DNA of 64,000 nucleotides from DASXZH01 sp036502005 (GTDB lineage Bacteria > Armatimonadota > Fimbriimonadia > Fimbriimonadales > Fimbriimonadaceae), in contig DASXZH010000038.1 in the NCBI GenBank assembly GCA_036502005.1, positions 34,885 through 98,884 on the forward strand, in the 5' to 3' direction. Made by a program: the position numbers and the translations under genes. Below the pieces are notes generated by a model that made no database searches, was not told the origin of the DNA, and saw only the letters and a program-made list of their open reading frames with translations. Positions 44,191 to 51,101 of this stretch are shown one piece after another (positions within the stretch are counted from its first letter, which is position 1; each line of letters opens with the position of its first letter).

Positions 44191-44246
44191 CAAAACTTTT
44201 GAACCTAACCGCAGCTGAATTGAAATAGCCAACGAGGGCCACACAC

Positions 44247-44873
44247 ATGAAGCGATTTTTGACCTTGAAGACCCTAGCTCCTTTCGTCGTCACAGGAGCA
44301 GCCTTTGCCTTGATCTCCTGCGGAGGCAGCGGAAGTCCAGCAAGTGCTGATAAAGCCGCCGCTACAACGGGAGGCGGAAAAATTACGGGTTCCACCTCAT
44401 CAGGCGGTGGAGAAACGGCCGGTGCAAGCACCGGTCAAACCGGTGGCCAGCTTACTGGCGACGCTGCTACCGGCAGTGTCTCGGCAAGCACGACGGGAAC
44501 GACGGCCACGGCGACCACAACAACCGGCACGGTTGGCACAACTGGACTTAACACCACCACCACCGGCATTATTGTCACGAGCGCGGGAACCGATGGCTCT
44601 ACGGCCGGGACATCGGCGGGGTCGGGTACGACCGGAACCGCCGGCGGCACGGGCACAACAGGTGTTTCGACAACTACCACCACTGGAACAGATAGTGGAG
44701 GTTCCAGCACCACTGGTGTGTCAACTGGAACGACGCGCACGGCTGGTACAACGGGGACTACCGGAACAGTTGGTACGACAAGTGCCGGCTCTACTGGCAG
44801 CGGTTCCTCAAGTTCGACCGGCTCGGGCACTTCGGGAAGCAGCACTGGCGGAGCCAGAAGACGGACCCGCTAG
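44247..44873 (+). CDS. Low-complexity Thr/Ser/Gly-rich lipoprotein
   Basis: 208 aa. The signal MKRFLTLKTLAPFVVTGAAF then ALISCGGSG gives a lipobox with Cys26. Almost all of the rest is Thr/Gly/Ser/Ala in TGTTGT-like runs (TGTTRTAGTTGTTGTVGTT), ending in a basic ARRRTR tail. Such sequences are often O-glycosylated surface stalks, but the extreme composition also inflates other frames. The function is unknown. A reading frame on the opposite strand (44435-44845, Val/Pro-rich) is its shadow. Confidence 0.55.
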   Translation: MKRFLTLKTLAPFVVTGAAFALISCGGSGSPASADKAAATTGGGKITGSTSSGGGETAGASTGQTGGQLTGDAATGSVSASTTGTTATATTTTGTVGTTGLNTTTTGIIVTSAGTDGSTAGTSAGSGTTGTAGGTGTTGVSTTTTTGTDSGGSSTTGVSTGTTRTAGTTGTTGTVGTTSAGSTGSGSSSSTGSGTSGSSTGGARRRTR

Positions 44874-45500
44874 CAAGTAGCTCTTAAACTGAGCTACGGC
44901 TTGGACGTCTTGTGTCTTGAGAGGCAATCGGGAAACCTCCCCAAGCATATTTAACTATGCGGAGCAGGCTCTTTAGCCCTCTCCCGGTTCGTTCCTCAGC
45001 GACCTCTCCTCAAAGGACAGATGACTTGTTGGGCGAGTTTCAAAGTTGGTAGGAGTGTCCTCAAGCTGCAAAGTAACTGGGAAATGCCACAAAACTATTC
45101 ATCTCTCCTTGAGGAGAGGTCGGTAACTTTATCAGCCATCCCGCAGGAGGTTTTTCAAGTATTTTAGATACTTTAATAACGACAAGATCGTGCATGGCAA
45201 CTGGATTCCGATCTTGTCATTGCAAGTAGCGGGCGCGCTAGCGACGTGGCAATCTACCTCTGCATACCACCGGCTTTGCAAATGGGATTGTGCGGAATTG
45301 TGCGGTATTTTGCGGCGCAGAATAGGTTCAAGAGTGCATAAGAAATTTAAATTATCCTAGTTTTTTGGGATTGTCCTGACGGCGATCTATTAGCGCTTGG
45401 TCGATGGCCCTTCTCGTTCCACCTAGGGTCCAGACGGACGACCTGCCCTCAATGTTAAAGCCATTTAAGTTTTGCGATTACGTTACAAAGCGCGAGACAT
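44874..45500. other. Gene-free repeat-rich intergenic region
   Basis: It starts with a GTCTTGTGTCTTGAG word after the lipoprotein stop. CTCTCCCGGTTCGTTCCTCA and CGACCTCTCCTCAAAGG (about 44977-45017) recur inverted at 47150-47330. ACAAGATCG...CGATCTTGT near 45182-45215 is an inverted pair; GTCATTGCAAGTAGCGGGCG with GTGGCAATCT (about 45218-45252) resembles multi-copy intergenic sequences of many bacteria. No ORF with start and family support is seen. Confidence 0.55.
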
Positions 45501-45680
45501 TCTGGGGCTATGGCTTTGCCCCCGAGATTCCTCACACGGAGTTCGGAATGACAAAGATGCGCTGCGGCTAGGGCTTTGCCCCCGGGATTCCTCACACGGA
45601 GTTCGGAATGACAAAGACGCGCTGCGGCTAGGCCTTTGCCCCCCGGATTCCTCACACGGAGTTCGGAATGACAAAGATGA
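45501..45680. repeat. Three tandem 60-bp repeats (family A)
   Basis: Units at 45501-45560, 45561-45620 and 45621-45680 share GGCTAGGGCTTTGCCCCCGG and ATTCCTCACACGGAGTTCGG followed by AATGACAAAG, with few mismatches. Because 60 is a multiple of three, all frames stay open and yield repetitive pseudo-peptides (such as LCHSELRVRNPGGKAL), which I regard as artefacts. The same unit occurs once as a hairpin at 11242-11308. The array sits 80 bp upstream of the cobalamin riboswitch. Confidence 0.9.
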
Positions 45681-45756
45681 CTGGCCCGACTTTTCTTCAT
45701 GTAAAAACCTCTCCAAATCGTATCGGCAAACTCTGGCCATGTGCCAACATAACAAC

Positions 45757-45871
45757 CTGCGAAGATTCCGTTATCGTGACGGAACTTAGTTGGGGAAAGT
45801 CCGGTGTGAATCCGGCGCTGTGCCGCAACGGTATGGGTTCTAAAACCCAAAGCCCGAATGCCCTCTTCGCT
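45757..45871 (+). ncRNA. Cobalamin (B12) riboswitch aptamer
   Basis: The conserved core is at 45791-45832: GGGGAAAGTCCGGTGTGAAT then CCGGCGCTGTGCCGCAACGG, followed by TA, the hallmark of the RF00174-type aptamer. The B12-box strand AAAGCCCGAATGCC lies at 45849-45862. The closing P2 helix is GCGAAGA (45759-45765) with TCTTCGC (45864-45870), a perfect 7 bp. A TTCCGT...ACGGAA hairpin (45766-45784) and GGGTT-CTAA-AACCC (45835-45848) fill variable arms. The first gene downstream is a prepilin-like protein, about 135 bp away. Confidence 0.9.
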
Positions 45872-45972
45872 TAGTCTGTGTTGTCGTCGTCATTGAGCGT
45901 GGACCCGCAGTAAGAAGCCCGAGCAGGCGACTTGCAGCCCCATTGCTTTTGATCAGGCGGCCTCACCTGTCC

Positions 45973-45997
45973 GTGTTCGCAAGAACACAAAAGGAGG
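45973..45997 (+). promoter_or_regulatory. Hairpin and ribosome binding site before the prepilin-like gene
   Basis: GTGTTC-GCAA-GAACAC (45973-45988) is a 6-bp GNRA-type hairpin followed 3 bp later by AGGAGG (45992-45997), 8 nt before the TTG at 46006. The hairpin leaves the Shine-Dalgarno free. The preceding CCTCACCT (45961-45968) could alternatively pair with it, a possible translational switch for the riboswitch. Confidence 0.5.
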
Positions 45998-46005
45998 TCG
46001 AACTC

Positions 46006-46818
46006 TTGAAAACTAAAGAGGGCTTTACTTTAATAGAGCTACTTGTCGTCATCGCGATTATTGCGATCCTCGCCGCCATTCTATTCCCCGTCTTTGCCCA
46101 GGCAAAACTCGCCGCCAAGAAAACGGTGAGCCTCTCAAATCTGAAGCAAATCGAACTGTCGCTAATTCTTTACAGCAACGACTATGACGATTTTACCATG
46201 CCCGCCTATTACACTCAAGATGGCTTTGCCAGCATCAACTGGTGGTGGGGATATCAGAATCCAAATGGCACGGGAACAACCGATGTAAGCAAGGGCCTTC
46301 TCGTTCCCTATGCGAAGTCGACCGGAATCAATGCCGATCCCGTCTTCACCGACTTGATAACGGCGAACAGCTTTGGTTCGCTTGGCTATGGATACAACTA
46401 TGATTACCTCACCATAGGGGATGCCAACTTCAACCAGAATGGCATTTCCAACTCGAGCGTGCAGGTTCCGGCTTCTACGGTGGCCTTTGTTACCTCCGCG
46501 CAGTGGGATAACTTCTCAAGCCCAACGCCGTTCCTAGCCGCAGATGGCAACATTGATGCTCCGTCGTACAACGACCCCAACGTCCAGGGGCGTTACGGCG
46601 GCCAAGGAATTGTAGCTTGGTGTGATGGCCATGCGAAGACTGTCACGCCGGTGTTCCGCTCCGGCGACATGCCCACTTACTCCGGCCCGATCACGGTTGC
46701 AACATTGAAGTCGACCAACCTAGGTGACGTCTCTCCCATCACGCTTCCAGCAGACTGTTCGGTCAACCCGAGCTTGTACGACCAGTATTACGAGCTACAG
46801 AAGCCTTCAGGGTACTGA
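46006..46818 (+). CDS. Prepilin-type N-terminal methylation domain protein (riboswitch-linked)
   Basis: 270 aa from the TTG at 46006, chosen because AGGAGG lies 8 nt upstream and the product then begins MKTKEG directly before the prepilin signal FTLIELLVVIAIIAILAAIL and FPVFAQAKLAAKK; the frame is open further upstream through the riboswitch region and is not coding there. The mature domain contains the DUF1559-like GIVAWCDGHAKTVTPVFRSG. It is paralogous to the gene at 29126. It is the only gene in the transcript between the cobalamin riboswitch and the terminator at 46831, so B12 appears to control this surface or pilus-like protein. Confidence 0.88.
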   Translation: MKTKEGFTLIELLVVIAIIAILAAILFPVFAQAKLAAKKTVSLSNLKQIELSLILYSNDYDDFTMPAYYTQDGFASINWWWGYQNPNGTGTTDVSKGLLVPYAKSTGINADPVFTDLITANSFGSLGYGYNYDYLTIGDANFNQNGISNSSVQVPASTVAFVTSAQWDNFSSPTPFLAADGNIDAPSYNDPNVQGRYGGQGIVAWCDGHAKTVTPVFRSGDMPTYSGPITVATLKSTNLGDVSPITLPADCSVNPSLYDQYYELQKPSGY

Positions 46819-46830
46819 GACGTGGAATGT

Positions 46831-46863
46831 TGGCGTGCCCGTACTGGGCACGCCAGATATTTT
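46831..46863 (+). terminator. Intrinsic terminator of the riboswitch-linked gene
   Basis: TGGCGTGCCC (46831-46840), loop GTACT, GGGCACGCCA (46846-46855): a perfect 10-bp stem followed by GATATTTT. The T-tract is weak, so efficiency is uncertain. It lies 12 bp after the stop and abuts the 3' end of the convergent small membrane gene. Confidence 0.7.
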
Positions 46864-47008
46864 AAACTCTGCGCCCGCTAACGACTCGGATGATGATCAC
46901 GATAATCGCTAGAACCAGCAGGATATGGATCAATCCACCCGCAATGTGGAACGCGAAAAACCCAAGCAGCCACAGAATGACCAGGATTACAATAATTGTT
47001 TCAAGCAT
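46862..47008 (-). CDS. lmo0937-family small membrane protein
   Basis: A 48-aa protein: MLETIIVILVILWLLGFFAF, then HIAGGLIHILLVLAIIVIII and RVVSGRRV. Two short hydrophobic helices separated by the conserved HxAGGLIHILLVLA and a C-terminal RVVSGRR match the small membrane proteins annotated as lmo0937 family (DUF5670). On the minus strand a GGGGGAAAAG lies before the ATG. The function is unknown; such genes are often stress-inducible in other bacteria, which is family knowledge and not shown here. Confidence 0.85.
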   Translation of the reverse strand: MLETIIVILVILWLLGFFAFHIAGGLIHILLVLAIIVIIIRVVSGRRV

Positions 47009-47149
47009 TTGTCTTTTCCCCCGCGCCAAAAAAATTGGCCATGCATGTGTAAGACGACAATCTCAAAAATCAACTTGAGACGAACTTTAATGACACAAAT
47101 GCAATGTGATAACCGAATGAGCCTGCGAGCCAGTTGCATGGTGTAACTC

Positions 47150-47330
47150 TTTGCAGCGGGAGCAGGCTTCAAAAGCAGCCAAGCCCAAACCTCTCTCCTC
47201 CGTGAGGGAGGTCGGAAGCTTTCCAATACGCGCACTGTAGTCCAACCCGGACACACCGACAAAGGAAAGCGGTGAGGCACGAACCGGGAGGGAGGGGAAA
47301 TAGTTAGCCGCGAAGCAGGACAAAAGCTCC
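47150..47330. repeat. Dispersed intergenic repeat (family D)
   Basis: It contains CTCTCTCCTCCGTGAGGGAG (a palindromic core), AAGCGGTGAGGCACGAACCG and GGAGGGAGGGG, an inverted and diverged copy of the sequence at about 44977-45125. The ~450 bp from 47009 to 47460 hold this and a TGTCTTGTGTGTTGGG word near 47412 but no gene. Confidence 0.5.
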
Positions 47331-47460
47331 GAGTAACCCCTCCATGTCGCGCTCTCATTAGAGCACTGATTGAATCTATTTCGTAGATAGAGAAAGCGAA
47401 AGGTAAAATCAAATGTCTTGTGTGTTGGGCTTTGCCCTCCATCGCATAACAAAAACAACT

Positions 47461-48531
47461 ATGTTAGAAAAGCTCGAGGAGATTGAACAGCGGTTCCAAA
47501 GCATTGAGGACCAGTTGCAGGATCCAAATATCGTCACTAACCCCTCGGAGCTTCAGCGGCTCGGAAAGGCGCGTGCGGGCCTGGAGGACATCGTTCCCGT
47601 CATTCGTTCTTACCGCAAGGCGCTCAACGATCTTGCCGAATCGGAAGGAATGCTTTCCGACCCAGAGATGAAAGAACTTGCCTGGGAAGACGTCACCCGC
47701 CTAAAAGCTGAGATCCCAGTTTTCGAGGAACAGCTCAAGATGATGCTTGTCCCCAAAGATCCGAAAGACGAGAAGTCGGTCATCATCGAAATCAGGCCCG
47801 CCGCCGGCGGCGACGAGGCAGCCCTCTTCGCTAACGAACTCTACCGAATGTACAGCCGCTACGCGGAGCGCCGCAAATGGAAGTTTGAAGTTATCGAGTT
47901 CGAGGAATCTGGCATTGGCGGCGCCAACCGGGTTGTTTTTACTCTCGACGCGCGTGGCGCGTTCAGCCAGCTCAAGCATGAAAGCGGAGTCCACCGGGTT
48001 CAGCGAGTCCCCAAAACGGAAAGTGGCGGCCGCATTCATACATCCACCGTTACCGTAGCCGTTCTTCCGGAAGCGGAAGAAGTTGATGTGAACATCAAAG
48101 CCGATGATATTGAGCTTTCCACCTTCTGCTCCAGCTCGGCCGGCGGGCAGCACATGCAGAAGAACGAAACCGCCATCCGCATCATCCACAAACCTACCGG
48201 CATTGTGGTCACCTGCCAGGATGAGCGAAGTCAGCAGCAAAATAAGCTCAAAGCAATGGCCGTTTTAAGAGCCAAGATTTACGCGTACGAACAAGAAAAG
48301 ATGGAAGCAGAGCGATCCGGGATGCGAAAGGGCCAAATCGGCTCAGGCGACCGAAGCGAAAAGATCCGCACCTACAACTTCCCCCAGAGCCGAATCACCG
48401 ACCACCGAATAGGAATGGACGTGCACAACACGGTCACCTTTATGGACGGCGAAATTCAAGAGATGTTGGATGCCCTAAACCAAGATGAGCAAGCCCGAAA
48501 GCTTGCCGCCGTGGAAGACACCGCTGCCTAA
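47461..48531 (+). CDS. prfA: Peptide chain release factor 1
   Basis: 356 aa from the ATG at 47461; an upstream in-frame GTG at 47413 lies in repeat-like sequence and adds no conserved residues. The GGQ loop is FCSSSAGGQHMQKNETAIRI (usual GGQHVNTT replaced by GGQHMQKN). The stop-codon recognition tripeptide position reads PKT within RVPKTESGGRIHTS, compared with PxT in RF1. It terminates translation at UAA and UAG. Overlaps the following peptidase gene by 1 bp (TAATG). Confidence 0.95.
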   Translation: MLEKLEEIEQRFQSIEDQLQDPNIVTNPSELQRLGKARAGLEDIVPVIRSYRKALNDLAESEGMLSDPEMKELAWEDVTRLKAEIPVFEEQLKMMLVPKDPKDEKSVIIEIRPAAGGDEAALFANELYRMYSRYAERRKWKFEVIEFEESGIGGANRVVFTLDARGAFSQLKHESGVHRVQRVPKTESGGRIHTSTVTVAVLPEAEEVDVNIKADDIELSTFCSSSAGGQHMQKNETAIRIIHKPTGIVVTCQDERSQQQNKLKAMAVLRAKIYAYEQEKMEAERSGMRKGQIGSGDRSEKIRTYNFPQSRITDHRIGMDVHNTVTFMDGEIQEMLDALNQDEQARKLAAVEDTAA

Positions 48532-49073
48532 TGCTGATTACCGGTTTTGGACCCTTCGGTGAGATTGCTAAGAACCCATCCCAATGGCTGGCCGAAAATC
48601 TCGGCCTGCCCTTTGAGATTATTCCGGTCAGCTATGCGGCCACGGATGCTTTTGTGGAGAGGACTGCAGCAAACCCGCCAGAGAGAATTCTCCACATTGG
48701 CGTTGCCCGCAAGGCCACCAAATTTCGCGTTGAGCTTGTCGCCCATAACCTAATCGGTCCCACACCCGATATTGATGGGATAGTTGCTGGACCGGGCCCC
48801 ATCGACCCCGCCGCCGACCAACAACTCGGCACCACCCTCTGGAAAAGTCCCGGCTTTTTCCAGGAAAACGAAAACTGGGAGACCAGCGTTAACGCAGGCG
48901 ACTACTTGTGCAACTACATCTATTTTCAAAGCCTAAAATCGTTGTCGAACACCGAAATCGGCTTCCTACACGTTCCTCCCGAAGAAGCAATGCCCCTTCC
49001 CATGCAATTAAAAATCGCAAGAGAAATCCTGAATGTTATGTCCGTTAACACTGGCTTAACATTGAAAAGCTAA
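48531..49073 (+). CDS. Pyroglutamyl-peptidase I family protein (C15)
   Basis: 180 aa, a little shorter than the usual ~215. The N-terminus MLITGFGPFGEIAKNPSQWL carries the GFxPF..NPS signature. The catalytic Glu lies in KFRVELVAHN, Cys in NAGDYLCNYIYFQSL and His in IGFLHVP: an intact triad. It removes N-terminal pyroglutamate from peptides. Directly coupled to prfA by TAATG overlap. Confidence 0.88.
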   Translation: MLITGFGPFGEIAKNPSQWLAENLGLPFEIIPVSYAATDAFVERTAANPPERILHIGVARKATKFRVELVAHNLIGPTPDIDGIVAGPGPIDPAADQQLGTTLWKSPGFFQENENWETSVNAGDYLCNYIYFQSLKSLSNTEIGFLHVPPEEAMPLPMQLKIAREILNVMSVNTGLTLKS

Positions 49074-49156
49074 CTTAGAGTTGCGGGGCACGGGCGATGC
49101 AGAGTAGTAAACTTCCCACCGTTTGGCAGAAGCCAACAACTCGGAGGAAATGAAAT

Positions 49157-50281
49157 TTGGCTAGCGCATATACACCCGGTCTAACAGTAAGCGGCGACAT
49201 CGTCGTCCGCAGGACTCGACGTCTGCCTATTAAGGGCGACGTGTTGGTGTCTATGGGACAAGAAGTAAATCCCGACACCTTTGTGGCGCGGGCGATGCTT
49301 CCAGGCCCGCTACAAACGATCAAGCTTGCCGATAAGCTCGGAACGGACCCGAAAGACGCTCCCAACCATTTTAAACTCAAGGTCGGCGATCCGATTTCCA
49401 AGGGTGAAATCGTGGCGGAAACGAAAGGATTTCTGGGGCGCTTCGGCAAGACGACGGTCATTTCTGACTATGAGGGCACCGTTGAATCGATGTCGGAGAT
49501 CACAGGCAACATTCTCGTACGGGAGCCTTCCATCCCCGTCGACGTAACCGCTTATCTTCGCGGGAATGTCGCCCAGGTGATGCAGGGCGAGGGTGCCATT
49601 ATAGAGGCGCGCGGTGCCATGGTGCAAGGCATTTTTGGAGTTGGTGGAGAGCGCGTTGGCATTATCCACGTGGTGGCAAAATCGCCGGACCAGGTGCTTG
49701 ACGCTGCTGATGTCCACCCAGACCATAAGGGCATGATCCTTATCGGCGGCTCAGGCATCACTCTGGCTGCGGTTGAAAAAGCTGCGGAGGTCGGCGCGGT
49801 TGGCCTAGTCGCCGGCGGCATGAAAGACAGCGACCTGATTAAATACCTCGGCTACGATATCGGCGTCGCCATTACCGGCCAAGAGCAGATTCCGCTGACG
49901 ATTATGCTGACAGAGGGCTTCGGGCACCTTAACATCGCGGCGAGAACATTAGAGCTTTTACGAAGCCTTGAAGGAAAAGAAGCAAGCATCAACGGCGCAA
50001 CCCAGATCCGAGCGGGCGTTATTCGGCCCGAGATCATTGTGCCGCTGGCTGTAACCACTAAGGAGCAGCCCAAAGAGGCAAGCTCAGGGGAACTCAAAAT
50101 CGGGACCTCGATTCGGGTCATCCGAGAGCCCTATTTTGGCCAGCTTGCCGCCGTAACGGACCTGCCCGCCCAACTCATGGTGGTAGATTCCGGAACAGAA
50201 GTTCGTGTCTTGAAAGCAAAACTGGATGGTGGAGAGGAGGTTGTAGTTCCGAGAGCAAATGTTGAGATCATTGCGACCTAA
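49157..50281 (+). CDS. Conserved hypothetical protein with biotinyl/KOW-like segments
   Basis: 374 aa from a TTG at 49157 with GGAGG 9 nt upstream; an ATG 7 nt earlier is in another frame and stops immediately. Beta-rich segments with FKLKVGDPISKGEIVAETKG and KTTVISDYEGTVESMSEITG resemble a biotinyl/lipoyl hammerhead. A central Rossmann-like stretch (MILIGGSGITLAAVEKAAEV, GAVGLVAGGMKDSDLIKYLG) and a C-terminal KOW-like strand follow. I recall similar uncharacterised proteins in Armatimonadota/Chloroflexota but cannot give a function. Confidence 0.6.
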   Translation: MASAYTPGLTVSGDIVVRRTRRLPIKGDVLVSMGQEVNPDTFVARAMLPGPLQTIKLADKLGTDPKDAPNHFKLKVGDPISKGEIVAETKGFLGRFGKTTVISDYEGTVESMSEITGNILVREPSIPVDVTAYLRGNVAQVMQGEGAIIEARGAMVQGIFGVGGERVGIIHVVAKSPDQVLDAADVHPDHKGMILIGGSGITLAAVEKAAEVGAVGLVAGGMKDSDLIKYLGYDIGVAITGQEQIPLTIMLTEGFGHLNIAARTLELLRSLEGKEASINGATQIRAGVIRPEIIVPLAVTTKEQPKEASSGELKIGTSIRVIREPYFGQLAAVTDLPAQLMVVDSGTEVRVLKAKLDGGEEVVVPRANVEIIAT

Positions 50282-50314
50282 ACAAATGCACTCGCGGCTC
50301 AATCCTGTATCAGC

Positions 50315-50986
50315 ATGAAATTATTGATCATAGACGACGAGCCGACGTTGGTGGAAACCATCGAAACGCGCATGCGCAAAGAGGGTTTCACCACCTTCAC
50401 CGCCGATTCGGCGGAAGAAGGAATGAGATTGTATAAAAGGGTCAAGCCCGATCTCATCATTCTTGATGTCATGCTTCCGCAGCGGTCCGGATACGATTTC
50501 TGCCGGGCGATTCGAAAGGAAAGCGAAACCCCAATTATTTTCCTTTCCGCGAGAGCCGAGGAAAGGGATCGCGTCAAAGGCTTTGATCTTGGGGCCGACG
50601 ACTACGTCGTTAAGCCGTTTAAACTGGCCGAACTTGCGGCACGCGTTAAAGCCGTTTTAAGGCGCGCGACCGGCGATACGCCGGCGGAATCGGTGGAGTT
50701 GGGCGACCTTAAGATCGACCCCAGGTCGCATGAAGCGACCCTGAAAGGGACGCGTCTGACTTTATCGCCAAAGGAGTTTTCACTCCTTTATTTTTTGGCC
50801 CGAAACGCTGGCCAAGTCTTTTCGCGAGAAGCATTATTGGATAGAGTTTGGGGCAAAGATGCGTTCGTAAACGAACGCACTGTAGATGTGCATATAAGGT
50901 GGCTGAGAAGCGCGATTGAGCCGGATCCCCACGAGCCATCTTTACTGGTGACGGTTAGGGGTGTTGGCTATAAGTTCGACGCTTAG
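50315..50986 (+). CDS. OmpR/PhoB-family response regulator (orphan)
   Basis: A 223-aa two-domain regulator. Receiver: IIDDEPTLVE, phospho-Asp in LIILDVMLPQRSGYDF, Lys in YVVKPFKLAEL. Winged helix: LTLSPKEFSLLYFLARNAGQ, NERTVDVHIRWLRSAIE, VTVRGVGYKFD. No sensor kinase is next to it; the two-component pair at 12.8-15 kb is distinct. It may be co-transcribed with the unknown gene 33 bp upstream. Confidence 0.93.
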   Translation: MKLLIIDDEPTLVETIETRMRKEGFTTFTADSAEEGMRLYKRVKPDLIILDVMLPQRSGYDFCRAIRKESETPIIFLSARAEERDRVKGFDLGADDYVVKPFKLAELAARVKAVLRRATGDTPAESVELGDLKIDPRSHEATLKGTRLTLSPKEFSLLYFLARNAGQVFSREALLDRVWGKDAFVNERTVDVHIRWLRSAIEPDPHEPSLLVTVRGVGYKFDA

Positions 50987-51013
50987 TCGAAGGCATTCAA
51001 GGCGGTCTCCCGT

Positions 51014-51080
51014 TCCCAATCGAGAATCCGCAATCAAAAATCGAAAATTCCTTTGGGGGGTGGCAAACGGACCCGTCGCG
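51014..51080. repeat. Dispersed intergenic repeat (family B, second copy)
   Basis: AATCGAGAATCCGCAATCAA, AAATCGAAAATTCCTTTGGG and GGGTGGCA followed by CCCGTCGCG is the inverted counterpart of 26125-26190. It separates the convergent response regulator and ftsY genes. Non-coding. Confidence 0.65.
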
Positions 51081-51101
51081 CTCCATAAGAATTTTGAATC
51101 A

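Noticed and set aside
44435..44845. Val/Pro-rich minus-strand frame
   Set aside because: Shadow of the Thr/Ser/Gly-rich lipoprotein on the plus strand.
44344..44880. Arg/Pro/Gln-rich plus-strand frame
   Set aside because: Frame-shifted shadow of the same low-complexity gene.
45501..45680. CRISPR-like array
   Set aside because: Units are contiguous 60-bp near-identical copies without unique spacers and there are no cas genes.
45455..45850. Minus-strand frame with LCHSELRVRNPGGKAL-type repeats
   Set aside because: Produced by the 60-bp tandem repeats, whose length is a multiple of three; it also runs through the riboswitch.
45757..45945. c-di-GMP riboswitch (often found before pilin genes)
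   Set aside because: The conserved core matches the cobalamin aptamer; GEMM signature sequences are absent.
47413..47460. 16-residue N-terminal extension of prfA
   Set aside because: Repeat-like sequence without family conservation; RF1 proteins normally begin MLxKL.
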